Positions 27,882 through 36,885 are shown, counted from the stretch's first letter. The stretch is DNA of 64,000 nt from Streptacidiphilus melanogenes (GCF_000787835.1 NZ_BBPP01000011.1:1151-65150), one strand, 5' to 3'. Made by a program: numbers and translations. Notes: generated by a model not told the origin, from the sequence alone.

Positions 27882-28874
27882 ATGGCCGAAACCGTTCGCT
27901 CCGCCCGGACCCGTCTCTACCGCGACGGCAAGCTCGTCCTGGAGGACTTTCCGCTCCCGGAGATATCCGATCACCTCGCCGAGTCCGGCACGGTGGTGTG
28001 GCTCGACCTGTGCGCGCCGACGCCGTCCGACTTCGAGACGATCACCGAGGAGTTCGGCCTGCACGAGCTGGCCGTCGAGGACGCGCGGCACGAGCACCAG
28101 CGGCCCAAGCTGGACCGGTACGGGGACCACTGCTTCCTCAGCATGTACGCGGTGTGCGCGGGCCGCGGCGGCGAGGAGCTGAACATCAGCGAGCTGTCGG
28201 TGTTCGTCACCGCGAAGGCGCTGATCACCGTCCGCCCCGACGACCGGTTCGACATGGACGACGTGGTGGTGCGCTGGGACAACGCCCCCGCGCTCGCCGA
28301 ACACGGCGTCGGCTTCCTGCTCCACGGTCTGCTCGACCAGGTGGTCGACGGGCACTTCCGGGCCGTGCAGGAGATGGACGACCGGATCGAGGAGATCGAG
28401 GAGGGCCTCTTCGACGGCACCGCCGGCGAGGTCCAGGACATCCAGCGGGCGGCGTTCGCGCTGCGCAAGAACCTGGTGCGGCTGCGCCGGATCGTGCTGC
28501 CCATGCGCGAGATGGTCAACACCCTGATGCGCCGCGACCTGCACTTCGTCAACGACTCGATGGTGCCGTACTACCAGGACGTCTACGACCACGTGCTGCG
28601 GGTGTCGGAGTGGACGGAGTCGCTGCGGGACATGGTGGGCTCGATCATGGAGACCAACCTGACCATCCAGGGCAACCGGATGAACATGATCATGAAGAAG
28701 GTGACCAGCTGGGCGTCGATCGTCGCCGTCCCGACCGCCGTCACCGGCTTCTACGGCCAGAACGTCCCCTACCCCGGATTCAACACCACCTGGGGTTTCT
28801 GGTGCTCCACCGGCGTCACCGTCGCACTCTCGGTCGCCCTCTACTTCAGCTTCAAGCGCCGCGACTGGATCTGA
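27882..28874 (+). CDS. CorA-family divalent cation transporter
   Basis: About 330 residues with the CorA architecture: a cytoplasmic alpha/beta domain, a long helical stalk (EMDDRIEEIEEGLFDG and following), and two C-terminal helices joined by the signature loop. The loop reads YGQN rather than the classical YGMN, followed by VPYPG. The C-terminus ends in basic KRRDW. It probably imports Mg2+ (or Co2+/Ni2+) as a pentamer. Its TGA abuts the complementary stop of the convergent SDR gene, so the two genes meet with no gap. Confidence 0.88.
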   Translation: MAETVRSARTRLYRDGKLVLEDFPLPEISDHLAESGTVVWLDLCAPTPSDFETITEEFGLHELAVEDARHEHQRPKLDRYGDHCFLSMYAVCAGRGGEELNISELSVFVTAKALITVRPDDRFDMDDVVVRWDNAPALAEHGVGFLLHGLLDQVVDGHFRAVQEMDDRIEEIEEGLFDGTAGEVQDIQRAAFALRKNLVRLRRIVLPMREMVNTLMRRDLHFVNDSMVPYYQDVYDHVLRVSEWTESLRDMVGSIMETNLTIQGNRMNMIMKKVTSWASIVAVPTAVTGFYGQNVPYPGFNTTWGFWCSTGVTVALSVALYFSFKRRDWI

Positions 28875-29615
28875 TCACCACGGCACCGGCGTGCCGTCCC
28901 ACGACAGGAACGCGCCCGTCGGGCCGTCCTCGGGGAGCAGCGCCAGTCGGACCGCGCCGGCCGCGGCCTCGGCCGGGTCGCCGTCGCTGGCGGCGGCGCG
29001 CTCGTTGAGGTCGGTACGCCGCAGACCGGGCGCGAGGGCGTTCACCTTGAAGCCCTCGGGAGCCAGGGTCTGGGCGTAGAAGAGGGTGAGCGCGTTGAGG
29101 GCGGTCTTGGAGCTGCGGTAGGCCGCCCCGGAGCCCGCCGCGAGCGCGAACTCGCGGGCCGGGTCCGCGCTCCAGGCGAGCGAGCCGGTGCCGCTGGAGA
29201 TGTTGACGATCCTCGGCGCGGGCGAACGGCGCAGCGCCGGGAGGAAGGCGTTGGTGACCGTCAGCACCCCGAAGAGGTTGGTCTCGAAGGTCCGCCGGAA
29301 GGCGTCGAGGTCCGCGTCGGGCGCGGTGCTGCCCTCGGCCATCATCCCGGCGTTGTTGACCAGGATGTCCAGCCGCTCGACCTCGGCGGCGGCCTTCGCG
29401 ACACCGCTCGGGTCGGTGACGTCGAGCACGAGCAGCCGCACGTCCCCCGTCCCCTCCCCCTCGGCGTTCAACTCCGCGACGGCCTCCCGCCCGCGCCCGG
29501 CGTCGCGCGCCCCGAGCAGCACGCGCACGCCGGACGCTGCGAGCTGCCGGGCGATCTCCTTGCCGATCCCTTTGTTGGCGCCGGTCACGAGTGCGGTGGT
29601 TGATGCGTTGTCCAT
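28875..29615 (-). CDS. short-chain dehydrogenase/reductase
   Basis: A 246-residue classical SDR: TGANKGIGKE cofactor motif (11-20), NNAG (87-90), catalytic Ser near 140, and Tyr166 with Lys170 (YRSSK). The N-terminal motif and the Arg after it (LLGARD) suggest NADPH. The substrate is a carbonyl or alcohol that cannot be specified. Upstream lies a decayed hydrolase and no intact regulator. Confidence 0.9.
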   Translation of the reverse strand: MDNASTTALVTGANKGIGKEIARQLAASGVRVLLGARDAGRGREAVAELNAEGEGTGDVRLLVLDVTDPSGVAKAAAEVERLDILVNNAGMMAEGSTAPDADLDAFRRTFETNLFGVLTVTNAFLPALRRSPAPRIVNISSGTGSLAWSADPAREFALAAGSGAAYRSSKTALNALTLFYAQTLAPEGFKVNALAPGLRRTDLNERAAASDGDPAEAAAGAVRLALLPEDGPTGAFLSWDGTPVPW

Positions 29616-29749
29616 GCCCCCCAGCCTTCCCGACCGGCCGCCGGGTAGCCAGGTGGGAACTGTGCCTGGCTACGGACCGTGAACCGTTGCGACCACGGCT
29701 CTTGGGGTCGGCGCGCACGCGCCACGGCAGGGACCGGGCCGGCCCCCCT

Positions 29750-30003
29750 ACAGGTCGGCGAAGCGGCTCCCGTCGTGGTGAACTGCGGTGCGTCCTGGAA
29801 GAGGAAGGCGTGGCCTGCGTCAGGCAGAGGAGGACACGGGCGTGGCGGAGGGGGGCGGCGAGGTCGGTTGCGTTGGGGGACGGGTCGAAGGCGTCCTCGG
29901 CGCCGTCGGCGACCAGGACGGGGGCGTGGTTGCGGTCCGTGTGGCGGCCGGTCGGGTCCTGGCCGGACATCCAGCGGGCGATCGCCGCGTCCCCCGCGGC
30001 CCG
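29750..30003 (-). pseudogene. alpha/beta-hydrolase remnant with frameshift
   Basis: Between the SDR and the FAD enzyme, the minus strand encodes the C-terminal part of an alpha/beta hydrolase. About 30003-29829 gives ARWMSGQDPTGRHTD, then APVLVADGAEDAFDP (the acid-residue loop). After a one-base loss near 29825, the adjoining frame gives PDAGHAFLFQDAPQF (the catalytic-His loop). The nucleophile half is absent. The rest of 29616-30151 holds nothing I can recognise beyond the promoter and ribosome site of the next gene. Confidence 0.65.
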
Positions 30004-30151
30004 GGACCGCCGACGTGGATTCGGCCAACCTGGCTTTCGGGCGCGCCACTTCGTGCCACTGTGCCCCCTCTGCGCGCATCCGTGCGCCCGCTGCCGGTAG
30101 GGATAGCCGGGTAGGGCATGTGTCAGGGGCACAACCACAGGAGGGGGCCGG

Positions 30152-31627
30152 ATGAGCGGCGAGACAGCCGGACGCTGGGGCAGGGCCGTCGTCGTGGGCG
30201 GAGGCTTCGCGGGGTTGGTCGCGGCCCGCGTGCTGGCGGACCGGTTCGACGAGGTGACGGTGCTGGAACAGGACCAGGTGACCCCTGAGACGGGGGTGCA
30301 CCCACACGCGCCGCAGGGGTGGCACGCCCACGCCCTGCTGGCGAAGGGCGCGGAGGTGCTGGAGCGGCTCTTCCCCGGCCTGCGCGCCGAGCTCCGTGAG
30401 CAGGGCGCGCCGGTCTACGACTACGGGGAGCGCGTCAGCTTCCTGCTGCCGACCGGCTACGCGCCGCGCGCCCGCACCGGCGTGCTGATCCAGTCGTTCA
30501 CCCGCGACCTGCTGGAACGCGGCATCCGCCGCCGCGTGCTGACGCTGCCGCAGGTGCGGTCCGTCGCGCCGGTCCGGTGCGAGCAGCTGACGGCCGGGCC
30601 GGACGGACGGGTGACCGGAGTCCGCTACCGGGTGCTCGGCGACGAGGGCGCGGGCGCAGGCGCGGCCGCGGGCGCGGAGCTCGTCGAACTCGAGGCGGAC
30701 CTGGTGGTGGACGCCTCGGGCCGCTCGGGGCGGCTCGAGGACCGGCTGCGGGCGTTCGGCGTGCACGCCCCGGCGCCCCGGGTGCTGGACGCGCGGATCA
30801 CCTACACCACCGTGCACCTGCCGCGCCCGGACGGTCTGGACTACGACGTCGCCTACCAGATGACGTTCGCGCCCGGCATCCCGCGCGGCGGCGTCCTGCT
30901 CGCCGTCGAGCACGGGCGCTGGACCTGCTCGCTGTTCGGCTACGGCGACCAGACGCCGCCGACGGACCCCGAGGGGTATCTGGACTTCGCGCACTCGCTC
31001 GGCAACCCGCATCTGGGCGAACAGCTCGCGGACCGCGCCGGCGGCGAGCCCGTCCACCGGTACACCAACGTCAACAGCCGTTGGTTCCAGTACCACCGCA
31101 GTCACGACTGGCCGGAGCGGCTAGTCTCGCTGGGCGACGCCGTATGCGTCTTCGACCCCGTCTACGGGCAGGGCCTGACCGTCGCGGCCTTGGAGGCGGA
31201 CCTGCTGCGCCGGATGCTCGCGGAGCGCCGGGACGCCGGAAAGGGGCTGGACGGGCTCGCCCGTCGCTACCAGCGCGGGGTGGCCCGGGTGGTGCTCGCG
31301 CCGTGGACGGTGTCGGGCAACTCCGACCTGATGTGGGACCCGGAGCACCGGCCGCTGGGCGCGCGCATCGCCCACGCCTACAACCGCAGGCTCTTCGCCG
31401 CGGCGGTGCACGACCCGGCCGTGTGGGCGCGCTTCGCCCGGGTGGTGAACATGGTCGCCTCACCGGCGACCTTGTTCCATCCGTCCGTGCTGGCCAAGGT
31501 CCTGCGGCCGGGCGCGGACCGGCGCGCGGCGTCGACGCTCCCGGCGGGGACGCCGCACCCCGCCCCGGCACAGGCGGGAGCGCAGTCGGTGTCGGCCGGT
31601 CAGGCGGGTGCGGACGCGTCGGACTGA
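30152..31627 (+). CDS. FAD-dependent oxidoreductase/monooxygenase
   Basis: ATG 30152 follows GGAGGGGGCC. The 491-residue protein has an N-terminal Rossmann motif VVVGGGFAGLVAARVL (14-29), an internal DLVVDASGRSG, and LVSLGDAVCVFDPVYGQGL, the second FAD-contact motif of the PHBH-like group. These enzymes hydroxylate or dehydrogenate hydrophobic substrates. The long Ala/Pro-rich tail (from about 455) is probably disordered. No signal peptide. It converges with mgtC. Confidence 0.85.
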   Translation: MSGETAGRWGRAVVVGGGFAGLVAARVLADRFDEVTVLEQDQVTPETGVHPHAPQGWHAHALLAKGAEVLERLFPGLRAELREQGAPVYDYGERVSFLLPTGYAPRARTGVLIQSFTRDLLERGIRRRVLTLPQVRSVAPVRCEQLTAGPDGRVTGVRYRVLGDEGAGAGAAAGAELVELEADLVVDASGRSGRLEDRLRAFGVHAPAPRVLDARITYTTVHLPRPDGLDYDVAYQMTFAPGIPRGGVLLAVEHGRWTCSLFGYGDQTPPTDPEGYLDFAHSLGNPHLGEQLADRAGGEPVHRYTNVNSRWFQYHRSHDWPERLVSLGDAVCVFDPVYGQGLTVAALEADLLRRMLAERRDAGKGLDGLARRYQRGVARVVLAPWTVSGNSDLMWDPEHRPLGARIAHAYNRRLFAAAVHDPAVWARFARVVNMVASPATLFHPSVLAKVLRPGADRRAASTLPAGTPHPAPAQAGAQSVSAGQAGADASD

Positions 31628-31643
31628 CCCCTGCCGGGCGGGA

Positions 31644-32402
31644 TCACTCGTCCGAGTGGTCGGTCCTGCTGCAGGCCAGCACACCGGGGAGGGCGGCGAT
31701 GTGCAGCTGAAGCCGCTGCGGGTCGCCGCTGCCTTCCACGGCGATGGAGATCTCGACGGTGGGCTCGTCCATCTGCTCGAAGAAGAGCGTGGCCCCGGCG
31801 GGCCGGCCCGCCGAGAGCGTCGCCAGCTCCGCCAGCACGAAGTCCCGGTCCAGGCAGGCCTCGACCAGCTCGCGCAGCATGCCCAGGCGCTGGACGTAGG
31901 TGATGCGGTAGGTGTACCGGGTGATGCGCAGCGAGGGCAGCAGGTGGACGAGCGGACGCAGCGCGAAGGTGGCGAGCAGGTACCCGGCGGTGGCGACGGA
32001 GGCGAGGATCGGCAGTTCGGCCCCGGCGGCCGCGCCGATCGCGGCGACGAGCCAGATGCTGGCCGCGGTCGTCAGGCCGTGCACGGACGTTCGCTGGACG
32101 AAGATGACGCCCGCGCCGATGAAGCCGACGCCGGAGACGATCTGGGCGGCCATCGTGGCCGGGTTGATGTGGATCGCGCTCCCGTAGCGGGTCATGTCGA
32201 GGAAGCCGTACTTGCTGACCATCACGAAGAGGGCGGCGCCGACCCCGACCACCATGTAGGTGCGCAGCCCGGCCGCCTTCTGCCGCAGTTCCCGCTCCAG
32301 GCCGATGACACCGGACAGCAGGAAGGCGAAGGCCAGGCCCAGGAGCTGGCTCCATCCCTCGCCGAGCGGCTGGGTGACCTCGAGGGCGGTGAACTGTGCC
32401 AT
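31644..32402 (-). CDS. MgtC/SapB-family membrane protein
   Basis: A 252-residue protein with four to five N-terminal helices and the family motifs SGVIGLERELRQKAAGLRTY and SGVGFIGAGVIF. A soluble ACT-like C-terminal domain starts near 160. MgtC proteins adjust membrane potential or ATP synthase activity under Mg2+ limitation. A corA gene lies 3 kb away. CACGAT lies six bases before the ATG, which has no ribosome site. Confidence 0.88.
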   Translation of the reverse strand: MAQFTALEVTQPLGEGWSQLLGLAFAFLLSGVIGLERELRQKAAGLRTYMVVGVGAALFVMVSKYGFLDMTRYGSAIHINPATMAAQIVSGVGFIGAGVIFVQRTSVHGLTTAASIWLVAAIGAAAGAELPILASVATAGYLLATFALRPLVHLLPSLRITRYTYRITYVQRLGMLRELVEACLDRDFVLAELATLSAGRPAGATLFFEQMDEPTVEISIAVEGSGDPQRLQLHIAALPGVLACSRTDHSDE

Positions 32403-32408
32403 GGCGCC

Positions 32409-32414
32409 ATCGTG
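32409..32414 (-). promoter_or_regulatory. -10-like hexamer CACGAT of mgtC-like gene
   Basis: On the minus strand CACGAT ends six bases before the ATG at 32402. The first base departs from the TANNNT consensus, so this is a weaker case than the others. Confidence 0.35.
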
Positions 32415-32466
32415 CCCCGGCCGACGCCGTCGGCGGCGGAGGTCGGCCCGGTGTCGCGCGGCCGCG

Positions 32467-33270
32467 TCAGGGGGCGTGGGAGTCCAGTCGGGCCCGGTGC
32501 CGTTCGCGGGCGGCGGCCAGCTGCCGGCCGAGGTCCTCGTGGTGATGGGACTGGTGCCATCTGAGGATCACGTCGCGTCCCGGGATCCCCGCACGTTCCC
32601 GTTCGACGACCAGGCGGCGGATCTCCTCCAGCTCCGGTTCCGTCGAACACTCCCACACGCGGTCGAGCGCGAGGAGCCGGTCGAGTTCGTAGCGCGTCCG
32701 GCACTCCGGGCACTTCGGCAGGTTCTTCTCCTCCGCACGCACCATCGCCTTCAGGGCCTCGCGCAGCGGGCCCGAGGTCCGCGCGCTTCGGGCCCGGAAG
32801 CCGAGGAGCGCGTCCCTCTTCACCCACTCGACGGTGATCAGCCGCTGTTCCCTGACCTGCTCCGCGCCGTCCGGGCCCCGGCCCAGCAGGTGCGCCCGGT
32901 ACAGCCGCAGCTCCCTGCCTTCCACGCCGATGGTGGGATGGTCGGCCGGATCGAGCTGCCACTCCAGCCGGTACTCGCGGCTGACCGCCCCGGGACCGAG
33001 CTCCACCTGGAGGTCGAGACTCCGCGGGTCGTCGCCACACGGAACGGCCGCCGCGTCGTGCTCCGGGCCGAGCGGCGAGCCGTCCGGTCCGAGGTCCCGG
33101 CAGCGCAGCAGCGTCAACTGCGCGAGGTAGCGGCGCAACCGGAGGGCCGTCCAGGCCGGGCGCTTCGGCGGGCGGACGCGGACCAGGGCCTCCCCCCGCA
33201 CCGTGCCTGTCGCCTCGTGGGCGGAGAAGTCCACCGTCAGGCAGTCGCGTTGGTCCGTCGGCGCCGTCAC
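32467..33270 (-). CDS. hypothetical protein with CPEC knuckle
   Basis: A 267-residue soluble protein of no family I know. The N-terminal half looks like beta-strands (DCLTVDFSAHEATGTVRGEA). The C-terminal half is helical and charged, with one CPEC pair near residue 188 and a HQSHHHEDLG cluster that could bind metal. Start is GTG 33270, with GCGGAG almost touching it, so the exact start is uncertain. It lies between mgtC and a strong terminator, so it is probably monocistronic. Confidence 0.6.
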   Translation of the reverse strand: MTAPTDQRDCLTVDFSAHEATGTVRGEALVRVRPPKRPAWTALRLRRYLAQLTLLRCRDLGPDGSPLGPEHDAAAVPCGDDPRSLDLQVELGPGAVSREYRLEWQLDPADHPTIGVEGRELRLYRAHLLGRGPDGAEQVREQRLITVEWVKRDALLGFRARSARTSGPLREALKAMVRAEEKNLPKCPECRTRYELDRLLALDRVWECSTEPELEEIRRLVVERERAGIPGRDVILRWHQSHHHEDLGRQLAAARERHRARLDSHAP

Positions 33271-33286
33271 CTCCGCTACGACGCCC

Positions 33287-33320
33287 GACGCCCTCCGGCC
33301 GGTTGCGGTCGGAGGGCGTC
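33287..33320 (-). terminator. hairpin terminator after carotenoid oxygenase
   Basis: GACGCCCTCCG pairs exactly with CGGAGGGCGTC, and three more pairs (one G-U) extend it to a 6-nt loop. It stands 27 bp after the stop of the oxygenase gene. Confidence 0.75.
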
Positions 33321-33346
33321 AGGTGAGCGGGTCGGCGCCGCAGGGG

Positions 33347-34702
33347 TCAGCCGTTGAGGTCGCTGTCGGGGATCCAGGAGCCGTGGATGCCGGCCGTGAC
33401 GCGGCGCGGCAGGTGGACGGCGGCGATCTGGTCGAGGCCGGAGGCGTCGAGGACCAGCAGCTGGGAGGCGTCCTGCTTGAGGTCGGAGACGACGGTGAGC
33501 AGGTAGCCGTCGTCCTCGGCGGAGGCCGAGGCGGAGGGGACGAACACCGCCTCGCTCGGCATCCGGGCGTCGCCGATCTGACGGATCCGGCGGGCGCCGG
33601 TGGTGCGGTCGTACTTGACGACGCCGTAGCCGCCGAAGCCCTTCTCGTCGGGGAAGGAGATCGCGTACTGGTAGCGGTTCTCCGCACCCAGGTAGTCCTC
33701 GTTCAGGGTGGGGAACTCCACCGGCAGGTCGTCGATGATCTGCTCGTCGACGGTACCGGCGGCCAGATCGATCACCCAGCGGCGGGTGTAGGAGCGGGCG
33801 TTGGGCTCGGTGCCGCGGCCCGGGGCGCCGACCCACCAGTTCCAGGAGAGCTGGAAGCCCTCGCGGTCCACGGTGGGGCCCTCCAGGACGATGCGGCCCT
33901 GGCCGTCCTCATAGGCGTTGGCGGTGTGCAGCATGTTGCCCGGCTCGACGGAGAACCAGCGGATGCTCCCGGCACCCTGCGGGCCGCGCGGCATCACGCC
34001 GATCCGGGCGGGCTGCTGGTCGTTCCAGCCGTAGGGGATGCCGGAGTGCTCGTTCGGGTCGAAGGTGACGGTGCCCTCGACGAAGACGACGTGGTGGCGG
34101 GTGATGGCGAAGTCGTGCTTGAGGGAGGCGGTGGCGCCGGGGATCTCGGCGCTGTGGACGATCTCCCCCTTGGCGTCGGCGACGTAGTGGACCAGGAACG
34201 GCGGGAACGGGGAGGAGGCGAAGAAGTGCAGCTCACCGGTGACCGGGTCGGTCTTGGGGTGGGCGGTCATGGCGCTGCGCAGCTTGCCGTCGAAGTCGTA
34301 GGCGCCGACGGTCTCCAGCTCGGGGGTGAGCTCGAAGGGCAGGTTCGCCTCGCACAGCGCGAGCAGGCGGCCACCGTGCTCGATGACGTGGGTGCCGGCG
34401 ACGCTGGCGGTCAGGTCGGGGCCGTGCTCGGTCATGTAGGGCGCGCCGTCGAGGGCGGGGGTGTGCACCCAGCGGTTGCGGTACCACTCGGCGCGGCCCT
34501 CGCGCAGCCGGATGCCGTGGACCATGCCGCTCCCCTTGAACCAGTGGGTCGGGGTGACGCCGGGCTTCGGGTTGTGGCTGTTGCGGATCAGGCGGCCGGT
34601 CAGCTCGGGCGGCAGGGTGCCCTCGACGGTGAGTCCGGTGGCGGTGACCTCGTCGACGGCGGGGGTGTAGTGGCCAGTCAGGTAGGGCTTGTCGGCGGTC
34701 AT
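33347..34702 (-). CDS. carotenoid cleavage oxygenase (RPE65/lignostilbene dioxygenase family)
   Basis: A 451-residue beta-propeller dioxygenase with the four iron-binding histidines in their expected settings: H148 (AHPK), H196 (LKHDF), H259 (MLHTANAYED) and H440 (GIHGSW). The N-terminus has the family's LTGRLIRNSHNP motif; most relatives have RNGPNP, so this differs. No signal peptide. The family cleaves double bonds of carotenoids, apocarotenoids or stilbenes; no carotenoid biosynthesis gene is in the window. GAGG precedes ATG 34702. It is the last gene of an operon with an SRPBCC protein and an exporter. Confidence 0.92.
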   Translation of the reverse strand: MTADKPYLTGHYTPAVDEVTATGLTVEGTLPPELTGRLIRNSHNPKPGVTPTHWFKGSGMVHGIRLREGRAEWYRNRWVHTPALDGAPYMTEHGPDLTASVAGTHVIEHGGRLLALCEANLPFELTPELETVGAYDFDGKLRSAMTAHPKTDPVTGELHFFASSPFPPFLVHYVADAKGEIVHSAEIPGATASLKHDFAITRHHVVFVEGTVTFDPNEHSGIPYGWNDQQPARIGVMPRGPQGAGSIRWFSVEPGNMLHTANAYEDGQGRIVLEGPTVDREGFQLSWNWWVGAPGRGTEPNARSYTRRWVIDLAAGTVDEQIIDDLPVEFPTLNEDYLGAENRYQYAISFPDEKGFGGYGVVKYDRTTGARRIRQIGDARMPSEAVFVPSASASAEDDGYLLTVVSDLKQDASQLLVLDASGLDQIAAVHLPRRVTAGIHGSWIPDSDLNG

Positions 34703-34754
34703 GGCGGTTACCTCGTCTGCTTGGTTCGGTACGGGACGGACGCGGGGAAGGGGG

Positions 34755-35195
34755 TCAGTCGGCCTGCTCGGCGCGGGACTTGAGGCTGGCGAGCCAGCCG
34801 GTGAGGGACTGGTGGAGGGCCTGGCCGAGCTGCTCGGCCGCCGCGTCGACGGGTGCGCCGCTCCAGGACTCCTCGGTGTGCACGCTGACCTGCTCGCCGG
34901 TCGGCTCGAAGGTCCACACGTGGACGCCGTCGATGCCGCTCGCGGGACCGCCCCAGACCACGCGTCGGCCGGGGACGACCTCGCGGATCGTGGAGGTGAT
35001 GTCCAGACCGTGGGTCTGCCAGCGGAACGAGGTGCCGGGCAGCAGCGGGCCGTCGAGCTCGGCTCGGTCGACGTCCGTGTTCCACTCGGCCCAGGCGTCG
35101 ATGTCGGTGTGGACGGCCCAGACGCGATCGAGGGGCGCGTCGATGACGGTGGACAGGCGGACGATCACGGGAGCGGTCTCGTCGATGGTGAACAT
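34755..35195 (-). CDS. SRPBCC (START/polyketide cyclase-like) protein
   Basis: A 146-residue helix-grip protein: VIDAPLDRVWAVHTDIDAWA at the start, SFRWQTHGLDITSTIREVVP mid-way and the long C-terminal helix from about 115. Such proteins bind or cyclise hydrophobic ligands. ATG 35195 follows GAGAGGAACC. It lies between an exporter gene and the carotenoid oxygenase with gaps under 60 bp, so it probably handles the same hydrophobic compound. A stress-type AHSA1 role is an alternative. Confidence 0.85.
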   Translation of the reverse strand: MFTIDETAPVIVRLSTVIDAPLDRVWAVHTDIDAWAEWNTDVDRAELDGPLLPGTSFRWQTHGLDITSTIREVVPGRRVVWGGPASGIDGVHVWTFEPTGEQVSVHTEESWSGAPVDAAAEQLGQALHQSLTGWLASLKSRAEQAD

Positions 35196-35230
35196 GGCGG
35201 TGGTTCCTCTCGATGGGTGGTGCGGTTCGG

Positions 35231-36676
35231 TCAGTGGTGCGCGGCCGACTGCGGGGCAGGGCGGACGGCTGTGGGTGCGGGCGCGCATCGACGGGAGAGC
35301 AGCAGCGCGAGGGCGGCCGTGGCGGCCAGAACCCCGGAGCCGATGCCGAAGGCGAGGCGGTAACCCGTCGTCAGCGCCTCCAGGTGCGGCTGGTGAGCGG
35401 CGGCGTGGGCGGTGGCGGTGCCGGCGAGGGTGGCCAGGACGGCCAGGCCGACCGCTCCCCCGACCTGGCGGGTGGTGTTGACCAGGCCGCCGGCCAGCCC
35501 CGCGTCCTCGGCGGGGACCCCCTCCACGGACAGCGCGGTGAGCTGGACGAAGGCGACGCTCAGGCCGAGGCCGATCAGGATGCTGGGTCCGGCGACGTCG
35601 GCGGCGTAGCTGCCGTGGGCGCTGATCCGCGACAGCCACAGCAGTCCGGCGGCCTCGGTCAGCAGGGCGCAGGTGACGGCGGCGGTCGCGCCGAGGTGGC
35701 GGGAGATCCGCGGCGCCAGCGTGGAGCCGAGCATGTTGGCGAAGGCGAGCGGGAGTTGGCCCAGTCCGGTGGCCAGCGGGCTGAGGCCGAGTACCTGCTG
35801 CTGGTACAACGGCAGGAAGAAGAACAGCGCGATCCACACCGATCCCAGCAGCGCCATCAGCAGGTTGCCCGCGGTGACCCGGCCGGTGCGGAACAGGCGG
35901 GGCGGCAGCAGCGGGTTCGGGTGACGGCGCTCGACCACGACGAACGCGGCGAGCAGCACGGCCGCGAGGGCGAAGCCGCCGAGGACCGACGGCGCGCCCC
36001 AGCCGCTGCCGCGCGCGGTGGTGAGGCTCCACACCAGCGCGGTGAGGGCGGCGGTGACCGTGGCGGTTCCGAGAAGGTCGAAGCGTCCGGGCGCCTGGGC
36101 CCGCTCCTTCGGCACCGAGGCGGCGACGGCTGCAAGGACCAGGACGGCGCCGATCGCGACCGCGTAGAAGATCCACGGCCAGCCCCAGGCCTGGGTGAGC
36201 GCACCGCCGAGGAGGACCCCGGCCGCGCCTCCCGCGCCGGACACCGCGCCCCAGACCCCCAGCGCCCTTCCCCGGCCGGCGCCCGGCGGGAAGAGGTCCA
36301 TCACCAGGGCCAGCGCCGCGGGGGCGATCGCCGCCGCGCCGAGGCCCTGGGCCGCCCGGGCGGCGATGAGCACCGCGGGCGTGGGGGCGAGGCCCGCGGC
36401 CAGCGAGGACAGTGCGAAGACCGCGAGGCCCGCCAGCAGGACGCGCCGTCGGCCGAGCAGGTCCGCCGCCCGGCCACCGGCCAGCAGCAGGGCCCCGAAC
36501 GCCAGACCGTAGGCGTTGACCACCCAGGTGGTGCTGCCGTCGGACAGGCCGACACCCGAACGGATCTGGGGCAGGGCCACGTTCACGATCGATGTGGCCA
36601 ACATGACGGTGAACTGCGCCCCGGCCAGTGCTGCGAGAGCGGCTCCGGGGCTGCGGTGGGTGCCGTTGGGTTTCAC
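35231..36676 (-). CDS. DHA2-type MFS drug exporter
   Basis: The start is GTG 36676 behind AAGGAG; the frame runs further upstream but without a site. About 481 residues, with fourteen hydrophobic segments and motif A GRAADLLGRRRVLLAG. DHA2 signatures NVALPQIRSG and LTALSVEGVPAEDAGLAGGL are also present. It is a proton-driven exporter of lipophilic compounds. It is first in the operon with the SRPBCC and carotenoid oxygenase genes and divergent from a P450, so it may export the product of those enzymes. Confidence 0.9.
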   Translation of the reverse strand: MKPNGTHRSPGAALAALAGAQFTVMLATSIVNVALPQIRSGVGLSDGSTTWVVNAYGLAFGALLLAGGRAADLLGRRRVLLAGLAVFALSSLAAGLAPTPAVLIAARAAQGLGAAAIAPAALALVMDLFPPGAGRGRALGVWGAVSGAGGAAGVLLGGALTQAWGWPWIFYAVAIGAVLVLAAVAASVPKERAQAPGRFDLLGTATVTAALTALVWSLTTARGSGWGAPSVLGGFALAAVLLAAFVVVERRHPNPLLPPRLFRTGRVTAGNLLMALLGSVWIALFFFLPLYQQQVLGLSPLATGLGQLPLAFANMLGSTLAPRISRHLGATAAVTCALLTEAAGLLWLSRISAHGSYAADVAGPSILIGLGLSVAFVQLTALSVEGVPAEDAGLAGGLVNTTRQVGGAVGLAVLATLAGTATAHAAAHQPHLEALTTGYRLAFGIGSGVLAATAALALLLSRRCAPAPTAVRPAPQSAAHH

Positions 36677-36752
36677 GGGGGGACGCTCCTTGTCCGGGGG
36701 GCCGCGAGGCTGGCAACCGGTGGGGTTGACGGCTCGTAGCCTGGCCGCGCCC

Positions 36753-36824
36753 GCTGTCCACTTCCCAGCCCTGGCGAGCGCCTCCCGCTGTCCACGGCTG
36801 TCCAGAGCTGTCCACCGCGGTCCG
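36753..36824. repeat. helically phased GCTGTCCA repeats
   Basis: GCTGTCCA occurs at 36787, 36797 and 36807, exactly 10 bp apart. A degenerate fourth copy (GCGGTCCG) is at 36817 and an isolated copy at 36753. All copies face the same side of the helix. The array lies between the divergent exporter and P450 genes, 56 bp upstream of the P450 -10. This is the form of a multimeric activator site, such as the direct repeats bound by SARP-type regulators. Confidence 0.75.
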
Positions 36825-36879
36825 GGACTGCTCACCCAGGTCCAGCCGGTCGACGGTGTCGGCCCGAGCGGCGGCTGTC

Positions 36880-36885
36880 TATAGT
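36880..36885 (+). promoter_or_regulatory. P450 promoter -10 TATAGT
   Basis: TATAGT matches the vegetative -10 consensus, rare in this GC-rich DNA. TGTCGG 17 bp upstream is a poor -35, so an activator bound at the phased repeats is likely needed. The leader would be about 60 nt. Confidence 0.65.
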
